Positions 47,855 through 58,480 of a stretch of 64,000 nt of DNA are shown piece by piece. This stretch comes from Moritella yayanosii (GTDB lineage: Bacteria > Pseudomonadota > Gammaproteobacteria > Enterobacterales > Moritellaceae). Within the stretch, counting starts at the first letter, position 1; each line of letters starts with the position of its first letter. Both the position numbers and the translations under genes were made by a program. The notes beneath the pieces were generated by a model that saw nothing but the letters and a program-made list of their open reading frames with translations, made no database searches and was not told the DNA's origin. The stretch covers positions 1,736,001 through 1,800,000 of the forward strand of contig NZ_LS483250.1 in assembly GCF_900465055.1 (NCBI RefSeq), in the 5' to 3' direction.

Positions 47855-49705
47855 ATGAAGCATTCTTTACATTCAGCCAATTTACCACGACGTAAATTCG
47901 TTAAAGGCCTCGCCGCCGGAGGGGTGATTGTGGGGTTGTATCCCCTGCTACAACCTGCCAGGGCCAGTAGTCTGAATACCCCACCGAGCAAGGCGCCAGT
48001 GCTGAGCGGTACTGAGTTTGATCTGGTCGTCGCTGAATCACAGGTTAATTTCACCGGAAAAATACGCATGGCAACCACCATCAATGGTTCTATTCCGGCT
48101 CCGACTCTGCACATGCGTGAAGGCGATACCGTGACAATACGAGTCACCAACCATTTGAAAGAGCATACATCCATTCACTGGCATGGCATTATCCTGCCTT
48201 ACCAAATGGATGGTGTACCCGGGATCAGCTTTGCTGGCATAGCCCCGGGTGAAACCTTCACTTATCAGTTCAAAGTAGAACAAAGCGGTACCTATTGGTA
48301 TCACTCCCATTCTGGCATGCAAGAAATGACCGGCATGTATGGTGCTATCGTGATCGAACCCGCAGCAGAAGAGAGTATCCAAGCAGATCGTGAACACGTG
48401 ATCCTACTTTCAGACTGGACTGATGAAAACCCCGCACAGGTTTTCGCTAAGCTAAAAACGCAGGGTGATTATTACAACTTCAATCAACCCACAGTATTCG
48501 ACTTTTTCCAAGACGCTTCCAAAAATGGACTGCAGGCAGCGGTGCAGTCACGCCAGATGTGGAATCGAATGCGCATGAGTCCCTCCGATCTCGCCGACCT
48601 CTCCGCACAAACGCTTACCTACCTGATGAATGGCACTACCCCTGCAGGTAACTGGACGGGATTATTTAAACCCGGTGAGCGGGTCAGATTGCGATTCATC
48701 AATGGTGCCAGTAACAGCTTTTATGACGTGCGGATCCCAGGGCTAGCATTAACGGTAGTGCAGGCAGATGGCATCAATGTAGAACCCGTCACCGTAGATG
48801 AATTTCGCTTTGGGCCAGGCGAAACCTACGATATAATCGTTGAGCCCAGCGCTGATACCTATACCCTGTTTGCTCAATCGATGGATAGAACCGGTTATGC
48901 TCGCGGTACCTTAACGACTCAAGCAGGCCTCAGCACTGATGTACCAGCATTAGATAAACCCGAATCACTGACCATGACCGACATGATGGGCAGTATGGGG
49001 GCAATGGGTAACATGGATAAAATGAACGGCATGGATCATGGTTCTATGTCTGGAATGCAGCATTCTGGCATGGCCGATATGGGGAAGATGATCGGTATGG
49101 ATCATAGTTCGATGCCTAGTATGATGAGTAAGATGGACCACTCGGCCATGTCTAGTATGAAATCTAAGTTAGCGACAGCCAGTAAGCAGGTGCGGCATGC
49201 TAACACAGAGTACGGTCCCAGCGTCGATATGCGGGTCGATATGCCACGCACTAACCTTGACGATCCTGGGGTCGGTTTACGTAATAACGGACGACGGGTA
49301 TTAACCCTAGCCGACCTTAAAACCTTAGGCGGACCAATGGATCCTCGCACTGCCGAGCGTGAAATAGAACTGCACCTGACCGGCAATATGGAACGCTATA
49401 CCTGGTCTCTGGACGGACTCGAATTCGGTAGTTCGACCCCTATTCATTTCAACTACGGGGAGCGAGTGCGAATTATTTTACACAACGATACCATGATGAC
49501 GCACCCTATGCATCTGCACGGCATGTGGAGCGAAGTCGAAAATCCAGATGGCAGTTTCCAGGTACGTCGCCACACCATTCCGGTGCAACCGGCACAACGT
49601 ATCAGTTTTCTGGTTACTGCTGACGCACGCGGGCGCTGGGCTTGGCATTGTCATCTTATGTTCCATATGGATGCGGGTATGTTCCGTGAAGTGGTGGTTT
49701 CATGA
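47855..49705 (+). CDS. copA: Periplasmic multicopper oxidase CopA
   Basis: A 616-residue copper-resistance oxidase exported by the Tat route (twin arginine in LPRRKFVKGLAAGG). The copper motifs are complete: HWHGI, WYHSHSGMQ, MTHPMHLHGMW and WHCHLMFHMDAGM. Between about residues 370 and 440 lies a Met/His/Asp-rich segment (MGNMDKMNGMDHGSMSG and similar repeats) that probably binds extra copper. It oxidises Cu(I) and sequesters copper. copB overlaps its stop by 4 bp, and a CusR box lies upstream. Confidence 0.94.
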   Translation: MKHSLHSANLPRRKFVKGLAAGGVIVGLYPLLQPARASSLNTPPSKAPVLSGTEFDLVVAESQVNFTGKIRMATTINGSIPAPTLHMREGDTVTIRVTNHLKEHTSIHWHGIILPYQMDGVPGISFAGIAPGETFTYQFKVEQSGTYWYHSHSGMQEMTGMYGAIVIEPAAEESIQADREHVILLSDWTDENPAQVFAKLKTQGDYYNFNQPTVFDFFQDASKNGLQAAVQSRQMWNRMRMSPSDLADLSAQTLTYLMNGTTPAGNWTGLFKPGERVRLRFINGASNSFYDVRIPGLALTVVQADGINVEPVTVDEFRFGPGETYDIIVEPSADTYTLFAQSMDRTGYARGTLTTQAGLSTDVPALDKPESLTMTDMMGSMGAMGNMDKMNGMDHGSMSGMQHSGMADMGKMIGMDHSSMPSMMSKMDHSAMSSMKSKLATASKQVRHANTEYGPSVDMRVDMPRTNLDDPGVGLRNNGRRVLTLADLKTLGGPMDPRTAEREIELHLTGNMERYTWSLDGLEFGSSTPIHFNYGERVRIILHNDTMMTHPMHLHGMWSEVENPDGSFQVRRHTIPVQPAQRISFLVTADARGRWAWHCHLMFHMDAGMFREVVVS

Positions 49706-50583
49706 ATACAATTCCTCGCACGCTTAATTCCGTCACCACGTTGATGGCCATAACAACACTGAATCTACTCTCCTTTAGTTCCCAGGCTGAACCGTCGCAT
49801 AGCATGCCCGACATGAGTGAGCACAGCATGCCAATGCAAGGTGGCTCAGCCCCCTCTGATGCGCGGGATCCCCATGCCTATGCAGATGGCATCACTTTAG
49901 AATCAGGACCTTATGTACTCCCTGGTCCACGTCAATTAAGGTTTGCAGACGAGCATAGCCGTGGCGGACTGTTAATCGATCGTCTGGAGCGGGTATTTAC
50001 CAATAATGAGGATTCATGGGTCTATGACGGTCAAGTTTGGTATGGCCAGGATTATGATCGTGTAGTTGTCAAATTAGAAGGTGATATTACCGATAGTAAA
50101 GTCGAGGAATCTAGTACCGAATTATTATGGAACCATGCCATCTCCACGTTTTGGAATACTCAATTAGGGGCTAGATATGATACTGGCGAAGGTCCAGATC
50201 AGAGCTGGTTAGCCTTCGGCATCCAAGGATTAACCCCTTACTGGTTTGAAATTGATGCCACAGCTTATGTCAGTGACGAGGGACAAACAGCCTTATCGCT
50301 AGAAGCTGAATACGAATTATTGCTCACCCAGCGTTTAGTATTACAACCACGTTTGGAAATGACCCTCTATGGTAAAAATGACGCCGAGCGTAACAATGGT
50401 AAAGGTCTGTCTGATCTCGCCATCGGGATGCGATTACGTTACGAAATAACCCGGCAATTTGCACCTTACGTCGGTGTTGACTGGGCAAAGTCATTTGGTA
50501 ATACCGCCGACTTTATCCGCGAAGACAATGCAGCAGCAACAAAAGAAACCCGCTGGCTTGCAGGGCTCCGTTTTTGGTTTTAA
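49702..50583 (+). CDS. copB: Outer-membrane copper-resistance protein CopB
   Basis: A 293-residue protein with a signal peptide and a short Met/His-rich stretch (HSMPDMSEHSMPMQ), then a beta-barrel of CopB type (RGGLLIDRLERVFTNNEDSW, then VKLEGDITDSKVEESSTELL and C-terminal WLAGLRFWF). It helps keep copper out of the periplasm; the mechanism is not settled. The start codon overlaps the copA stop (ATGA), so the two are translationally coupled. Confidence 0.92.
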   Translation: MNTIPRTLNSVTTLMAITTLNLLSFSSQAEPSHSMPDMSEHSMPMQGGSAPSDARDPHAYADGITLESGPYVLPGPRQLRFADEHSRGGLLIDRLERVFTNNEDSWVYDGQVWYGQDYDRVVVKLEGDITDSKVEESSTELLWNHAISTFWNTQLGARYDTGEGPDQSWLAFGIQGLTPYWFEIDATAYVSDEGQTALSLEAEYELLLTQRLVLQPRLEMTLYGKNDAERNNGKGLSDLAIGMRLRYEITRQFAPYVGVDWAKSFGNTADFIREDNAAATKETRWLAGLRFWF

Positions 50584-50621
50584 CGCCAGCTAAATTTAAT
50601 AATAACAAGTACATCAAATAT

Positions 50622-50677
50622 ATACCTAAGCCACTGCAAGATGCTAGTTCAGAAACTTGCGGATATAGCTTGGGTAT
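50622..50677. repeat. REP-like inverted repeat between copB and the cupredoxin gene
   Basis: Outer arms ATACCTAAGC and GCTTGGGTAT pair with one G-T; inner arms CTGCAAG and CTTGCGG pair with one mismatch, forming a two-tier hairpin of 56 bp. I recall similar TATACCCAAGC-type repeats in related marine genomes, but only one copy is in this window. Confidence 0.5.
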
Positions 50678-50713
50678 CGATCTTACTAACAATGAACAAC
50701 AGAGAGTAACGAC

Positions 50714-51226
50714 ATGAAAGCAACTAAAACACTACCAATTTTACTATTAAGCCTGCTCCCTAGCTTGGTATTCGCTGGCGGAGGCCACGGTGCAGATAAT
50801 AGTACTGGTCACGGTGCAGGCCATAACATGACAGGTATGATGGACATGACAAATTCAGCATCCGGCCAACCCGGTAAAGCGGCAGATATTACTCGGACTA
50901 TCGATATCACCATGAATGACAACATGCGATTTACCCCGAGTCAGATCCACGTTAATGCCGGAGAAACCATCCGTTTTTTTGTTAAGAATGCAGGAAAAAT
51001 ATCTCACGAACTGGTCATTGGTTCGACTGAGGCATTGGGGAAACATGCCCAAATGATGCGAGACATGCCAGAGATGCAACATGCAGAAAGCAATATGTTG
51101 AGTTTAGGTTCTGGTCAGCGCGGCGGGTTGATATGGCAGTTCACGCAAGCAGGCTATGTTGACTTTGCCTGTTTACTACCAGGCCACAGAGAAGCGGGCA
51201 TGAAAGGGACAATAATGGTGATGTAA
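50714..51226 (+). CDS. Cupredoxin-domain copper-resistance protein
   Basis: A 170-residue exported protein (signal peptide ending VFAGGGHG). A His/Met-rich part (GHGAGHNMTGMMDM) precedes a cupredoxin domain with the type 1 copper ligands: His in KISHELVIG, then Cys, His and Met in FACLLPGHREAGM. It is likely to bind or shuttle copper in the periplasm with CopA and CopB. It follows copB by 130 bp, across the REP-like repeat. Confidence 0.85.
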   Translation: MKATKTLPILLLSLLPSLVFAGGGHGADNSTGHGAGHNMTGMMDMTNSASGQPGKAADITRTIDITMNDNMRFTPSQIHVNAGETIRFFVKNAGKISHELVIGSTEALGKHAQMMRDMPEMQHAESNMLSLGSGQRGGLIWQFTQAGYVDFACLLPGHREAGMKGTIMVM

Positions 51227-51297
51227 TTAACAACTCCCAAGATAAACAATAATTGAATTAAAGACTAGCTCCAGATCAGATCTGGAGCTGTAAATAA

Positions 51298-51642
51298 TTA
51301 GCGATTACTACCAGCCTCTTTATAACTGTAATTTAGCTTCACCTTAGCTTGATACTTTAACGAGCCGTTTGCATCCGCAAATTCATCTACATAAACACGC
51401 CCATCATTAATTCGAATTGAACTTCTGACTGTACTCGTATTCACTATATTAAGCTTTTTATAAGCCTGATTCCCCGTTAGCAACTTCAGTTGTTGCAATA
51501 TATTAACCCCAGTCTCGTAAGCCTCGGTTCGGCTTTCAGTGACACCTGTGTATATTTCGGTGTTAGCCGATATTTGTGTGGCAGAGGCCGCGAAAGATTG
51601 CAAGCTAAGGGTTAATGCGGTCATTAGAATTAATTTTTTCAT
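51298..51642 (-). CDS. Small exported protein of the copper cluster
   Basis: About 114 residues from ATG 51642 (ATG 51651 is also in frame). A signal peptide (MKKLILMTALTLSLQSFAA) is followed by a polar beta-rich body with no Cys or His, ending YQAKVKLNYSYKE. It may belong to the DUF3316-type group; I am not sure. It reads opposite to its neighbours, and a CusR-like box lies about 77 bp before it, which suggests copper control. Confidence 0.6.
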   Translation of the reverse strand: MKKLILMTALTLSLQSFAASATQISANTEIYTGVTESRTEAYETGVNILQQLKLLTGNQAYKKLNIVNTSTVRSSIRINDGRVYVDEFADANGSLKYQAKVKLNYSYKEAGSNR

Positions 51643-51718
51643 ATTGTTCACCTTGATGTGATTAGAAGATACACATCAAATACTAATGCCCCAATCTGTC
51701 ATCAGCATGTCATCCATA

Positions 51719-51732
51719 TTACAAGCTTGTCA
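51719..51732. promoter_or_regulatory. CusR-like box before the small exported gene
   Basis: TTACAAGCTTGTCA differs by one base from TGACAA-N2-TTGTCA. It sits about 70-80 bp upstream of the minus-strand gene. Confidence 0.5.
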
Positions 51733-51785
51733 GCTTCAAACTATCTTATTTTTCAATACGCTGGCGCACTACTTAATGATGAAAA

Positions 51786-51799
51786 TGACAAAATTGTAA
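51786..51799. promoter_or_regulatory. Second CusR-like box in the same spacer
   Basis: TGACAAAATTGTAA differs by one base from the CusR core. A further palindrome GACAG-TTTT-CTGTC is at 51807-51820. The 51652-52106 spacer holds no gene. The box could serve the two-component genes, which start 300 bp on. Confidence 0.45.
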
Positions 51800-52106
51800 T
51801 CTTCAAGACAGTTTTCTGTCATAAACTCATTATAATCTCCATTAGTTTAAGAGATTGACACTCCTCTACGTGAACGAAGAGGATTCTTGGCGTCATCGGT
51901 TCGTGCATTGCAACATTAGATTGCGTTAGTCTTCTCGAACCTCTTACAAGCATTTAATGTGTAGTAGGTAACATCTTGCTTCGCCAGAATGACTTACATC
52001 CCTGGCATAAATGACGGGGTTTTACGTCAAAGATGATAAATTAAGCAAGTGTCGTAAAGTCTCTATACCAGTCCAACAATACCGTTATCAAACGCGTGGG
52101 AAATCA

Positions 52107-52781
52107 ATGAAAATTCTAATTATTGAAGATGAAGTTAAGTTAGGGAAATACCTTAAACAAGGGCTGGATGAAAGCGGCTTCAACGTAGATCTTGTCGATA
52201 ACGGTATTGATGGCTTGCATCAAACAACCGAAATGGACTACGACCTGGTGTTATTGGATGTGATGTTACCGGGGATGAACGGCTGGGATATCCTAAAACG
52301 CCTACGCCTAAAACCCAAATATTTACCGGTAATAATGCTCACCGCCAGAGATGATGTGGCAGATAGAGTCCAAGGCCTAGAGCTTGGCGCAGATGATTAC
52401 ATGAGCAAACCGTTTTCTTTCTGTGAGTTATTGGCCCGGATCCACAATCAGTTACGCGACAAAGGTTCAACACACAGCGCCATTCTCACTATCGGCGATT
52501 TAGAGTTTAATCGGTTAAAAAGAAAAGTAAAAAGAGACGGTGACAGCATAGATCTTACGGCTAAAGAATTCGCCTTACTTGAGTTTTTACTGACTCGTCA
52601 AGGGCAAGTATTATCCAAATCGCAAATAGCCAGCCATGTATGGGATATCAATTTTGACAGTGATACTAATATCATTGAAGTTGCGATTAAACGTTTACGC
52701 AATAAAATCGATCAGGGTTTCTCATCACCACTGATCCATACCGTGCGGGGCATGGGCTATGTGTTGGAGCTAAGGTCGTGA
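52107..52781 (+). CDS. cusR: Heavy-metal response regulator, CusR/CopR type
   Basis: A 224-residue OmpR-family regulator: receiver domain with Asp51 in [15 protein letters not shown] and Lys in [15 protein letters not shown], then a winged-helix DNA-binding domain ([21 protein letters not shown], then [14 protein letters not shown]). The closest group is CusR/CopR/PcoR, which binds the TGACAA palindromes seen here. ATG 52107 fits the family; the frame extends to 52011 but adds unrelated residues. The kinase gene overlaps its stop. Confidence 0.9.
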   Translation: MKILIIEDEVKLGKYLKQGLDESGFNVDLVDNGIDGLHQTTEMDYDLVLLDVMLPGMNGWDILKRLRLKPKYLPVIMLTARDDVADRVQGLELGADDYMSKPFSFCELLARIHNQLRDKGSTHSAILTIGDLEFNRLKRKVKRDGDSIDLTAKEFALLEFLLTRQGQVLSKSQIASHVWDINFDSDTNIIEVAIKRLRNKIDQGFSSPLIHTVRGMGYVLELRS

Positions 52782-54136
52782 AAGGGTCTATTGCCACCAA
52801 ATTAACCTTGCACTTTACCCTGAGCTATTTCCTTATCGTCAGTGCTGCAATTGCTTTTTTTTGGTGGTTCAGCAGTCAACATTTCAATGACATGGATAAG
52901 CAATACATTCTTAGCAAGAGTGACATGGTTATTGCAGCTATTGACGGCATTAATCAAGATCAGGATATAAATTTCAGTACTATCCTTACCGATCATCCTG
53001 ATACCCATGTATTAGCTATCAACAACGCCAATCAATTAATTCCATCTTCTTATCAAGGCCTTACAGTACCATCTGCACTGCGTGATGGCCGCCCTGGACA
53101 GCTCGTTAACTGGCAAAGTGAGATAGCCTACTTTAAAGGTATTGCGACCATCACCCGAAATCGCCAAGGTGAAAATTTTCGTTTAATCGTGATCAGGGAT
53201 GTCACTTATCATGCTGAATTTCTAAATAGTTCAACAAAAAATATGATCTTGAGCATGGGATTAATGTTCTTTATTCTTAGCATCATAGGGGCTTTTGTTG
53301 CTTGGTATGGTTTATCGCCACTACGTAAATTTAGTATGGAAACCAGCAGGATAGATATAAATACGCTGGCAACTCGACTTGATCAGCAAGAATATCCCAA
53401 AGAGATGCAGTCATCGATTCAGGTCTTCAACCTGATGCTCAAACGTCTGGAAGGTTCGTTCGATCAATTATCATTCTATGCGGCAAACTTAGCACATGAA
53501 TTAAGAACCCCATTGGCATCCATGACAGTGAGGAATCAATGTATGTTGCAAGGTGAAAGAAGCTCGCTGGATTACAAAGATACCCTTGAATCTAATATCG
53601 AAGAGTTAGAGTTTCTGTCCAAAACAGTCACCGATATTTTACTCATGGCGAAAGCCGAAAGTGAGCAACTCACCGTCAATAATGAACGGGTCGATGTATA
53701 CGAGTTAGCATCTAAACTTGCGGACTATTTTCAGTTACTGGCAGATGAAAAAAACGTGAATATCATTATCGAAGGACAAGCCGAACTAAACACTGATAGC
53801 GCGTTATTACGTCGAATTATCGCTAACCTGTTATCCAATGCAGTACGCCATGCCGATGATAATAGTAAGATAATTATTGCGATTGGAGAAGAAAATGACA
53901 ATATCCAACTCTCCGTATCTAATGTCGGAAAGACCATTCCAACAGATGACTGTACGCATTTGTTTGAACGAAATTTTACCCGCAATAATAACTCAACCGT
54001 CAATATCGGGATCGGATTAACCCTATCCAGAGCGTTACTCAATACGCTAGGCGGCCGTATTTGGGTCAAGTCAGCACGACAAAGTACGCAATTTTATATT
54101 CGTTTGCCTAAAACAAGTGATACCGTATTATCATGA
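52778..54136 (+). CDS. cusS: Heavy-metal sensor histidine kinase, CusS/CopS type
   Basis: A 452-residue membrane kinase: first helix about 10-30, periplasmic sensor about 32-160, second helix about 165-187, HAMP, phospho-acceptor His in [13 protein letters not shown], and an ATPase domain with [15 protein letters not shown] and [16 protein letters not shown] 52778 overlaps the regulator stop (GTGA). It should sense periplasmic copper or silver and phosphorylate the partner regulator. The sensor domain matches the CusS type only loosely by eye. Confidence 0.9.
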   Translation: MKGSIATKLTLHFTLSYFLIVSAAIAFFWWFSSQHFNDMDKQYILSKSDMVIAAIDGINQDQDINFSTILTDHPDTHVLAINNANQLIPSSYQGLTVPSALRDGRPGQLVNWQSEIAYFKGIATITRNRQGENFRLIVIRDVTYHAEFLNSSTKNMILSMGLMFFILSIIGAFVAWYGLSPLRKFSMETSRIDINTLATRLDQQEYPKEMQSSIQVFNLMLKRLEGSFDQLSFYAANLAHELRTPLASMTVRNQCMLQGERSSLDYKDTLESNIEELEFLSKTVTDILLMAKAESEQLTVNNERVDVYELASKLADYFQLLADEKNVNIIIEGQAELNTDSALLRRIIANLLSNAVRHADDNSKIIIAIGEENDNIQLSVSNVGKTIPTDDCTHLFERNFTRNNNSTVNIGIGLTLSRALLNTLGGRIWVKSARQSTQFYIRLPKTSDTVLS

Positions 54137-54138
54137 CA

Positions 54139-54429
54139 TTAAACATAAGTCTGCCCTTCAGCGGTATTTTCATAAACAATTATCAGCGGCGGTTCCGTAA
54201 CCCCCGCCTCCCGCATTACCGCCTTTAATGTATCGGAAGCAAAAAATGCATTGGCATTGTCGACACTGTCCCACTCGAATGTAAGGCAAAGATCATTGGC
54301 TTCGTTAGGAATGTGCCCGAGGGTATAAGACAGTTCACCACCGGCTTTACGCTGAGCTAAAAAATCATCAAAAGCCTGTTTCCATAACCCGTAACTTTCA
54401 ACTTTATGCCTAATAAATACCTTCGTCAT
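54139..54429 (-). CDS. Dimeric alpha-beta barrel (ABM-like) protein
   Basis: A 96-residue protein (VFIRHKVESYGLWKQAFDDF, LCLTFEWDSVDNANAFFASD) with the ferredoxin-like fold of small monooxygenases and stress proteins. No cofactor motif. It converges on the sensor kinase gene, with 2 bp between them. A terminator is not obvious. Function unknown. Confidence 0.65.
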   Translation of the reverse strand: MTKVFIRHKVESYGLWKQAFDDFLAQRKAGGELSYTLGHIPNEANDLCLTFEWDSVDNANAFFASDTLKAVMREAGVTEPPLIIVYENTAEGQTYV

Positions 54430-54542
54430 AATAACTCTCCACTTAAATAACTCACCAATGACAGCGTCATAAACTCACTACCGTCACTTAAAAATAGTTA
54501 ACATTCATGCTTCAAGCAATATTCGAGGGCTTATTCACGACC

Positions 54543-54665
54543 TCAATACACGGTCTGGTTTTCCATTGATAACTTCTCAACCAAAAAATCAATAAATGCC
54601 CTTAGTGCAGGTCGTTGATATTTACAGCCATGATAAACAGCATAGACTTCAGCACTAGTTCCCTT
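54543..54665 (-). pseudogene. C-terminal fragment of a LysR-family regulator
   Basis: About 38 codons read EVYAVYHGCKYQRPALRAF then IDFLVEKL, the classic last helix and tail of a LysR substrate-binding domain, ending at TGA 54543. Upstream in this frame a stop lies close by, and no DNA-binding domain is present. The 54430-54937 spacer holds nothing else I can support, apart from AT-rich sequence upstream of the peroxiredoxin gene. Confidence 0.65.
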
Positions 54666-54937
54666 TCAATTTAAGTTATTCCGCCCTGCAATATGGATTA
54701 GATCTTAAATAAACAGATTTAATCCATAGCCAAAACAAATTAAAATTTAAATACCAACAGGACTAATAGCTTAAGCCTATCAAAACTTAAGATTTAATCG
54801 ATTGTATCTATCTCTCCTAATTAGACATAATAGCTACATCAAGACGACACAGACACAACGTCTTCACAACATTTATAACAAACCTCTTTATAACAAACAT
54901 AAGTAGCTTAATTAATAGCTACATTAAGGAATATATT

Positions 54938-55672
54938 ATGACGACATTAGTATCGAAAGAAGGCCAAACCGTTCCACAAGTTACATTCCCAATTCGCCAA
55001 GGTGATGCATGGGTTAACCGTACTACTGAAGAGTTATTTGCTAACAAAACGGTGATTGTATTCAGTCTGCCAGGCGCATTCACACCGACTTGTTCGTCAA
55101 GCCATTTACCCCGTTATAACGAACTAGCTAGCGTATTCTCTGCACACGGCGTTGATGACATTTTATGTGTATCAGTCAACGATACATTCGTAATGAACGC
55201 ATGGAAAGATGATCAAGAAGCAGAAAACATTACCTTCATTCCAGACGGTAACGGTGAGTTCTCTGCAGGTATGGGTATGTTAGTCGACAAATCTGATATC
55301 GGTTTTGGCAAGCGTTCATGGCGTTACAGCATGCTGGTTAAAAACGGCGTGGTAGCAAAAATGTTCATTGAAGCTGACGAACCAGGCGACCCGTTCAAGG
55401 TATCTGACGCAGACACTATGCTAGGTTATGTGGCACCAGAATATAAAGTGCAAGAATCCATCACCGTATTCACCAAACCGGGCTGCCCGTTCTGCGCTAA
55501 AGCAAAACAAACCTTAATCGACCAGGGTTTAAACTACGAAGAAGTGGTACTCGGTAAAGACGCAACCACGGTTAGCCTACGTGCAGTGACAGGTCAAAGT
55601 ACAGTGCCACAAATCTTTATCGGTGGTAAACACATCGGTGGTAGTGAAGCGCTAGAAACATACTTCGCTTAA
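54938..55672 (+). CDS. Peroxiredoxin-glutaredoxin hybrid
   Basis: A 244-residue fusion of a peroxiredoxin 5 domain (1-160; peroxidatic Cys in [15 protein letters not shown]) and a glutaredoxin (170-244; redox site [11 protein letters not shown], then [15 protein letters not shown]). It reduces hydrogen peroxide and alkyl peroxides using glutathione, with the glutaredoxin half recycling the first half. Known from Haemophilus, Vibrio and others. A terminator follows at 55738. The LysR remnant upstream could be the remains of a local regulator. Confidence 0.95.
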   Translation: MTTLVSKEGQTVPQVTFPIRQGDAWVNRTTEELFANKTVIVFSLPGAFTPTCSSSHLPRYNELASVFSAHGVDDILCVSVNDTFVMNAWKDDQEAENITFIPDGNGEFSAGMGMLVDKSDIGFGKRSWRYSMLVKNGVVAKMFIEADEPGDPFKVSDADTMLGYVAPEYKVQESITVFTKPGCPFCAKAKQTLIDQGLNYEEVVLGKDATTVSLRAVTGQSTVPQIFIGGKHIGGSEALETYFA

Positions 55673-55737
55673 TCATCCGGTTTAGTATTACCGAAAATTA
55701 CATCCGCGAATAACCATACTCACATGTCTTATTCGTC

Positions 55738-55763
55738 AAAAGGAAGCCTCTGCGCTTCCTTTT
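55738..55763 (+). terminator. Terminator after the peroxiredoxin gene
   Basis: AAAAGGAAGC / GCTTCCTTTT, 10-bp stem with a 6-base loop. The rest of 55764-56037 shows no gene. Confidence 0.8.
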
Positions 55764-56037
55764 CTATTTCGCCTTCCAAAAAAACATCACAACTAGACAG
55801 CAAACCAGCAACTAAATAAAACCCAAATAGCTAAGTAAAATATTAAACAACTAAAGCCACTTTAGCATTTAATCTCATTTATCAACCACCGCTCACAGAT
55901 ATACAGTGAAAACAGTACTTATACAAAATTATAATTAAAACTTTACCTTATGTTACTAGACTTCATATCTATACAAACTTTCAATCGACAATTCATGTGG
56001 ATGGGAGTAATTACAGGATGTTACCGCGGAGACTGTT

Positions 56038-58185
56038 ATGTTTAAAAATATGAAGTTTACTACCAAATTATATTCAAGTTATGGGCTTATTCTATCCTTA
56101 ATGCTAGCCGTCACTCTGGTTGTACTATTCAGCGTGAAATCACTTGTCAGTAACTTTGGCTGGGTAAACCACACGCATAAAGTTTTGGCTAAAGCGTCAA
56201 GTATTGAAGCCGCTGCCGTTGATATGGAAACCGGTATGCGCGGTTATCTACTCGCAGGTAAAGCTGATTTCTTAGCACCTTACAAAAATGGTGAACAGAC
56301 ATTTAATACTTTAACCAGTAACCTTTCTGAAACTGTTTCTGATAATCCTGCACAAGTGGCATTAATAAAAGACATTAAGCGCACTATCTACGAATGGCAG
56401 AAGAATGTCACCGAGCCCGTCATCGCCTTAAGAACAGAAATCGGTAACGCCAAAAACATGGACGATATGGCCGATTTAATTGGCCAGGCACAAGGGAAAA
56501 AATATTTCGATAAATTTAGAGCTCAATTAACGACTTTCATTGAACGCGAACGAAAATTAATGACAGAACGTAAAGAATACGCACAAAACAGTACCAATGT
56601 TGAAGAACTAAGAGAATTAAGTCAACGGGTTGAGCACACTTACCGCGTCATCGCCACGGCGCAGGCAATAGTGACAGCAGCGGTTGATATGGAAACCGGT
56701 ATGCGCGGCTTTCTACTTGCTGGGAAAGACGAATTTTTAACACCTTATATCAAGGGTAAAGAACAGTTTTATCGCTTAATTAGTCAATTATCAAACACAG
56801 TATCCGACAATCCAGCGCAAGTAATGTTGCTAGGCTCCGCTAAATCAATAGTTGATAATTGGATAAGTGCAGTCGTTGAAAAACAAATCACCCTACGCCG
56901 TAGCATTGGTAATGCAAAAACCATGAATGATATGGCAGACCTTGTTGGTGAAGCTAAAGGTAAAGTGTATTTTGATAAATTCCGCGAACAAATACAAACC
57001 TTTAAGCAACGAGAAACAAACTTAATGAATGCCAGAATGGTCGAGTTAGAAGAAACTGAATCTGCAGTTATTAACACCACTATTTTAGGCACAATACTCG
57101 CCATTATCACCGGCATTGGCATTGCGGTCTGGCTCACCCGTCATATTATGAATTTACTTGGTGGTGAGCCGGCATACATTGCTGAAATAGCCAAGACAGT
57201 CGCTAAAGGTGACTTAACTATAGAATTAAAAAGTGATGGTAATGACCGTGGTATTTACGCTGAAATGAAGAACATGATCGCTAACCTGAAGGAAAAAGCG
57301 GAACTCGCACAAACAATCGCGGCTGGTGAACTCAATCATAAAGTCATATTAGCCTCAGATAAAGATACGGTAGGCTTAGCATTACAAGAAATGACCGCTA
57401 ACTTAAATGAAGTATTAGGCCAAACCAAATTAACCAGTATTGAGATATCACAGGGCAGTTACAACATCTCAGAAACGAGTGCTGCGTTATCAGAAGGTGC
57501 ATCAGCTCAGGCTGAAAGTCTAGAGAACATCTCCGCATCATTAAACCAATTGAGTACTCAAATCGGCGAAAATGCAAAAAGCGCCAATCAAGCACAAGAG
57601 TTAGCCATGCTTGCCCAAAGTTCAGCAGAACAGGGTATCGAAAAAATGGAGACCATGATTGCTGCAATGGCTGAAATATCAGCTGCCAGTGAAAGTATCG
57701 CAGACTTCATCAATACGATTGACGACATTGCCGATCAAACCAATTTACTCGCCTTAAACGCCGCTATAGAAGCCGCTCGCGCTGGTGAACAAGGTCGTGG
57801 TTTCGCCGTGGTCGCAGATGAAGTCCGCCAATTAGCGGCCAGAAGTACAACGGCTGCCGAAGAAACCTCAAAACTGATCGCAAGTTCGGTCGAGAAAACG
57901 AAAAATGGTAGCTTGATTGCCATCGAAACAGCTGAAAGTTTAAAAAGCATTTTTGAAAGTGTCAGTCAAACTGCCGTACTCGTTGAGCAAATCGCACTAG
58001 CGAGTAACGAACAAGCAATCGGTGCAGAAGAAATTAACCAAGGCGTTACCGAAGTCGACGGTGTAACCAAACAAAACAATAGCACAGCACAAGAAAGTGC
58101 CGCAGCTGCCGAACAACTATCCCAACAAGCTGAATTACTAACATCTATGTTATCCCGCTTTAAACTCAATGAAACCTACGCATAA
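56038..58185 (+). CDS. Methyl-accepting chemotaxis protein with duplicated CHASE3 domain
   Basis: A 715-residue chemoreceptor. One membrane helix (about 10-33) is followed by two copies of a CHASE3-type sensor (about 50-195 and 205-350), a second helix (about 352-372), HAMP, and a methyl-accepting domain with the hairpin tip [24 protein letters not shown]. The two sensors share VDMETGMRG and LLAGK and are 155 codons apart, in frame. The second has diverged somewhat (for example FLLAGKDEF against YLLAGKADF). The ligand is unknown. The gene stands alone. Confidence 0.9.
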   Translation: MFKNMKFTTKLYSSYGLILSLMLAVTLVVLFSVKSLVSNFGWVNHTHKVLAKASSIEAAAVDMETGMRGYLLAGKADFLAPYKNGEQTFNTLTSNLSETVSDNPAQVALIKDIKRTIYEWQKNVTEPVIALRTEIGNAKNMDDMADLIGQAQGKKYFDKFRAQLTTFIERERKLMTERKEYAQNSTNVEELRELSQRVEHTYRVIATAQAIVTAAVDMETGMRGFLLAGKDEFLTPYIKGKEQFYRLISQLSNTVSDNPAQVMLLGSAKSIVDNWISAVVEKQITLRRSIGNAKTMNDMADLVGEAKGKVYFDKFREQIQTFKQRETNLMNARMVELEETESAVINTTILGTILAIITGIGIAVWLTRHIMNLLGGEPAYIAEIAKTVAKGDLTIELKSDGNDRGIYAEMKNMIANLKEKAELAQTIAAGELNHKVILASDKDTVGLALQEMTANLNEVLGQTKLTSIEISQGSYNISETSAALSEGASAQAESLENISASLNQLSTQIGENAKSANQAQELAMLAQSSAEQGIEKMETMIAAMAEISAASESIADFINTIDDIADQTNLLALNAAIEAARAGEQGRGFAVVADEVRQLAARSTTAAEETSKLIASSVEKTKNGSLIAIETAESLKSIFESVSQTAVLVEQIALASNEQAIGAEEINQGVTEVDGVTKQNNSTAQESAAAAEQLSQQAELLTSMLSRFKLNETYA

Positions 58186-58480
58186 TCCCTACAAAAACGT
58201 TGAAATGATGGCACTTGGTATATCCAAGTAGCCATCACAATGCCCTCTAAATTCAACAATAATAACGTTCAATTCAAACGACAACAACGCTAAAAAATCA
58301 ACAATTAAAAAATTAAACAATAATTTAAATAAAGATTGTTACCTATAAGTAATGATCTTTTACCGTTTCAGTATATTGTTTTGTTCCTTCCGAAATGTAG
58401 AATGCCCGCCATCGCAACATAAATACATTCAACACTAAATAATCAACACACATGTGATTTGATTAAATAAAGGATCGTCA

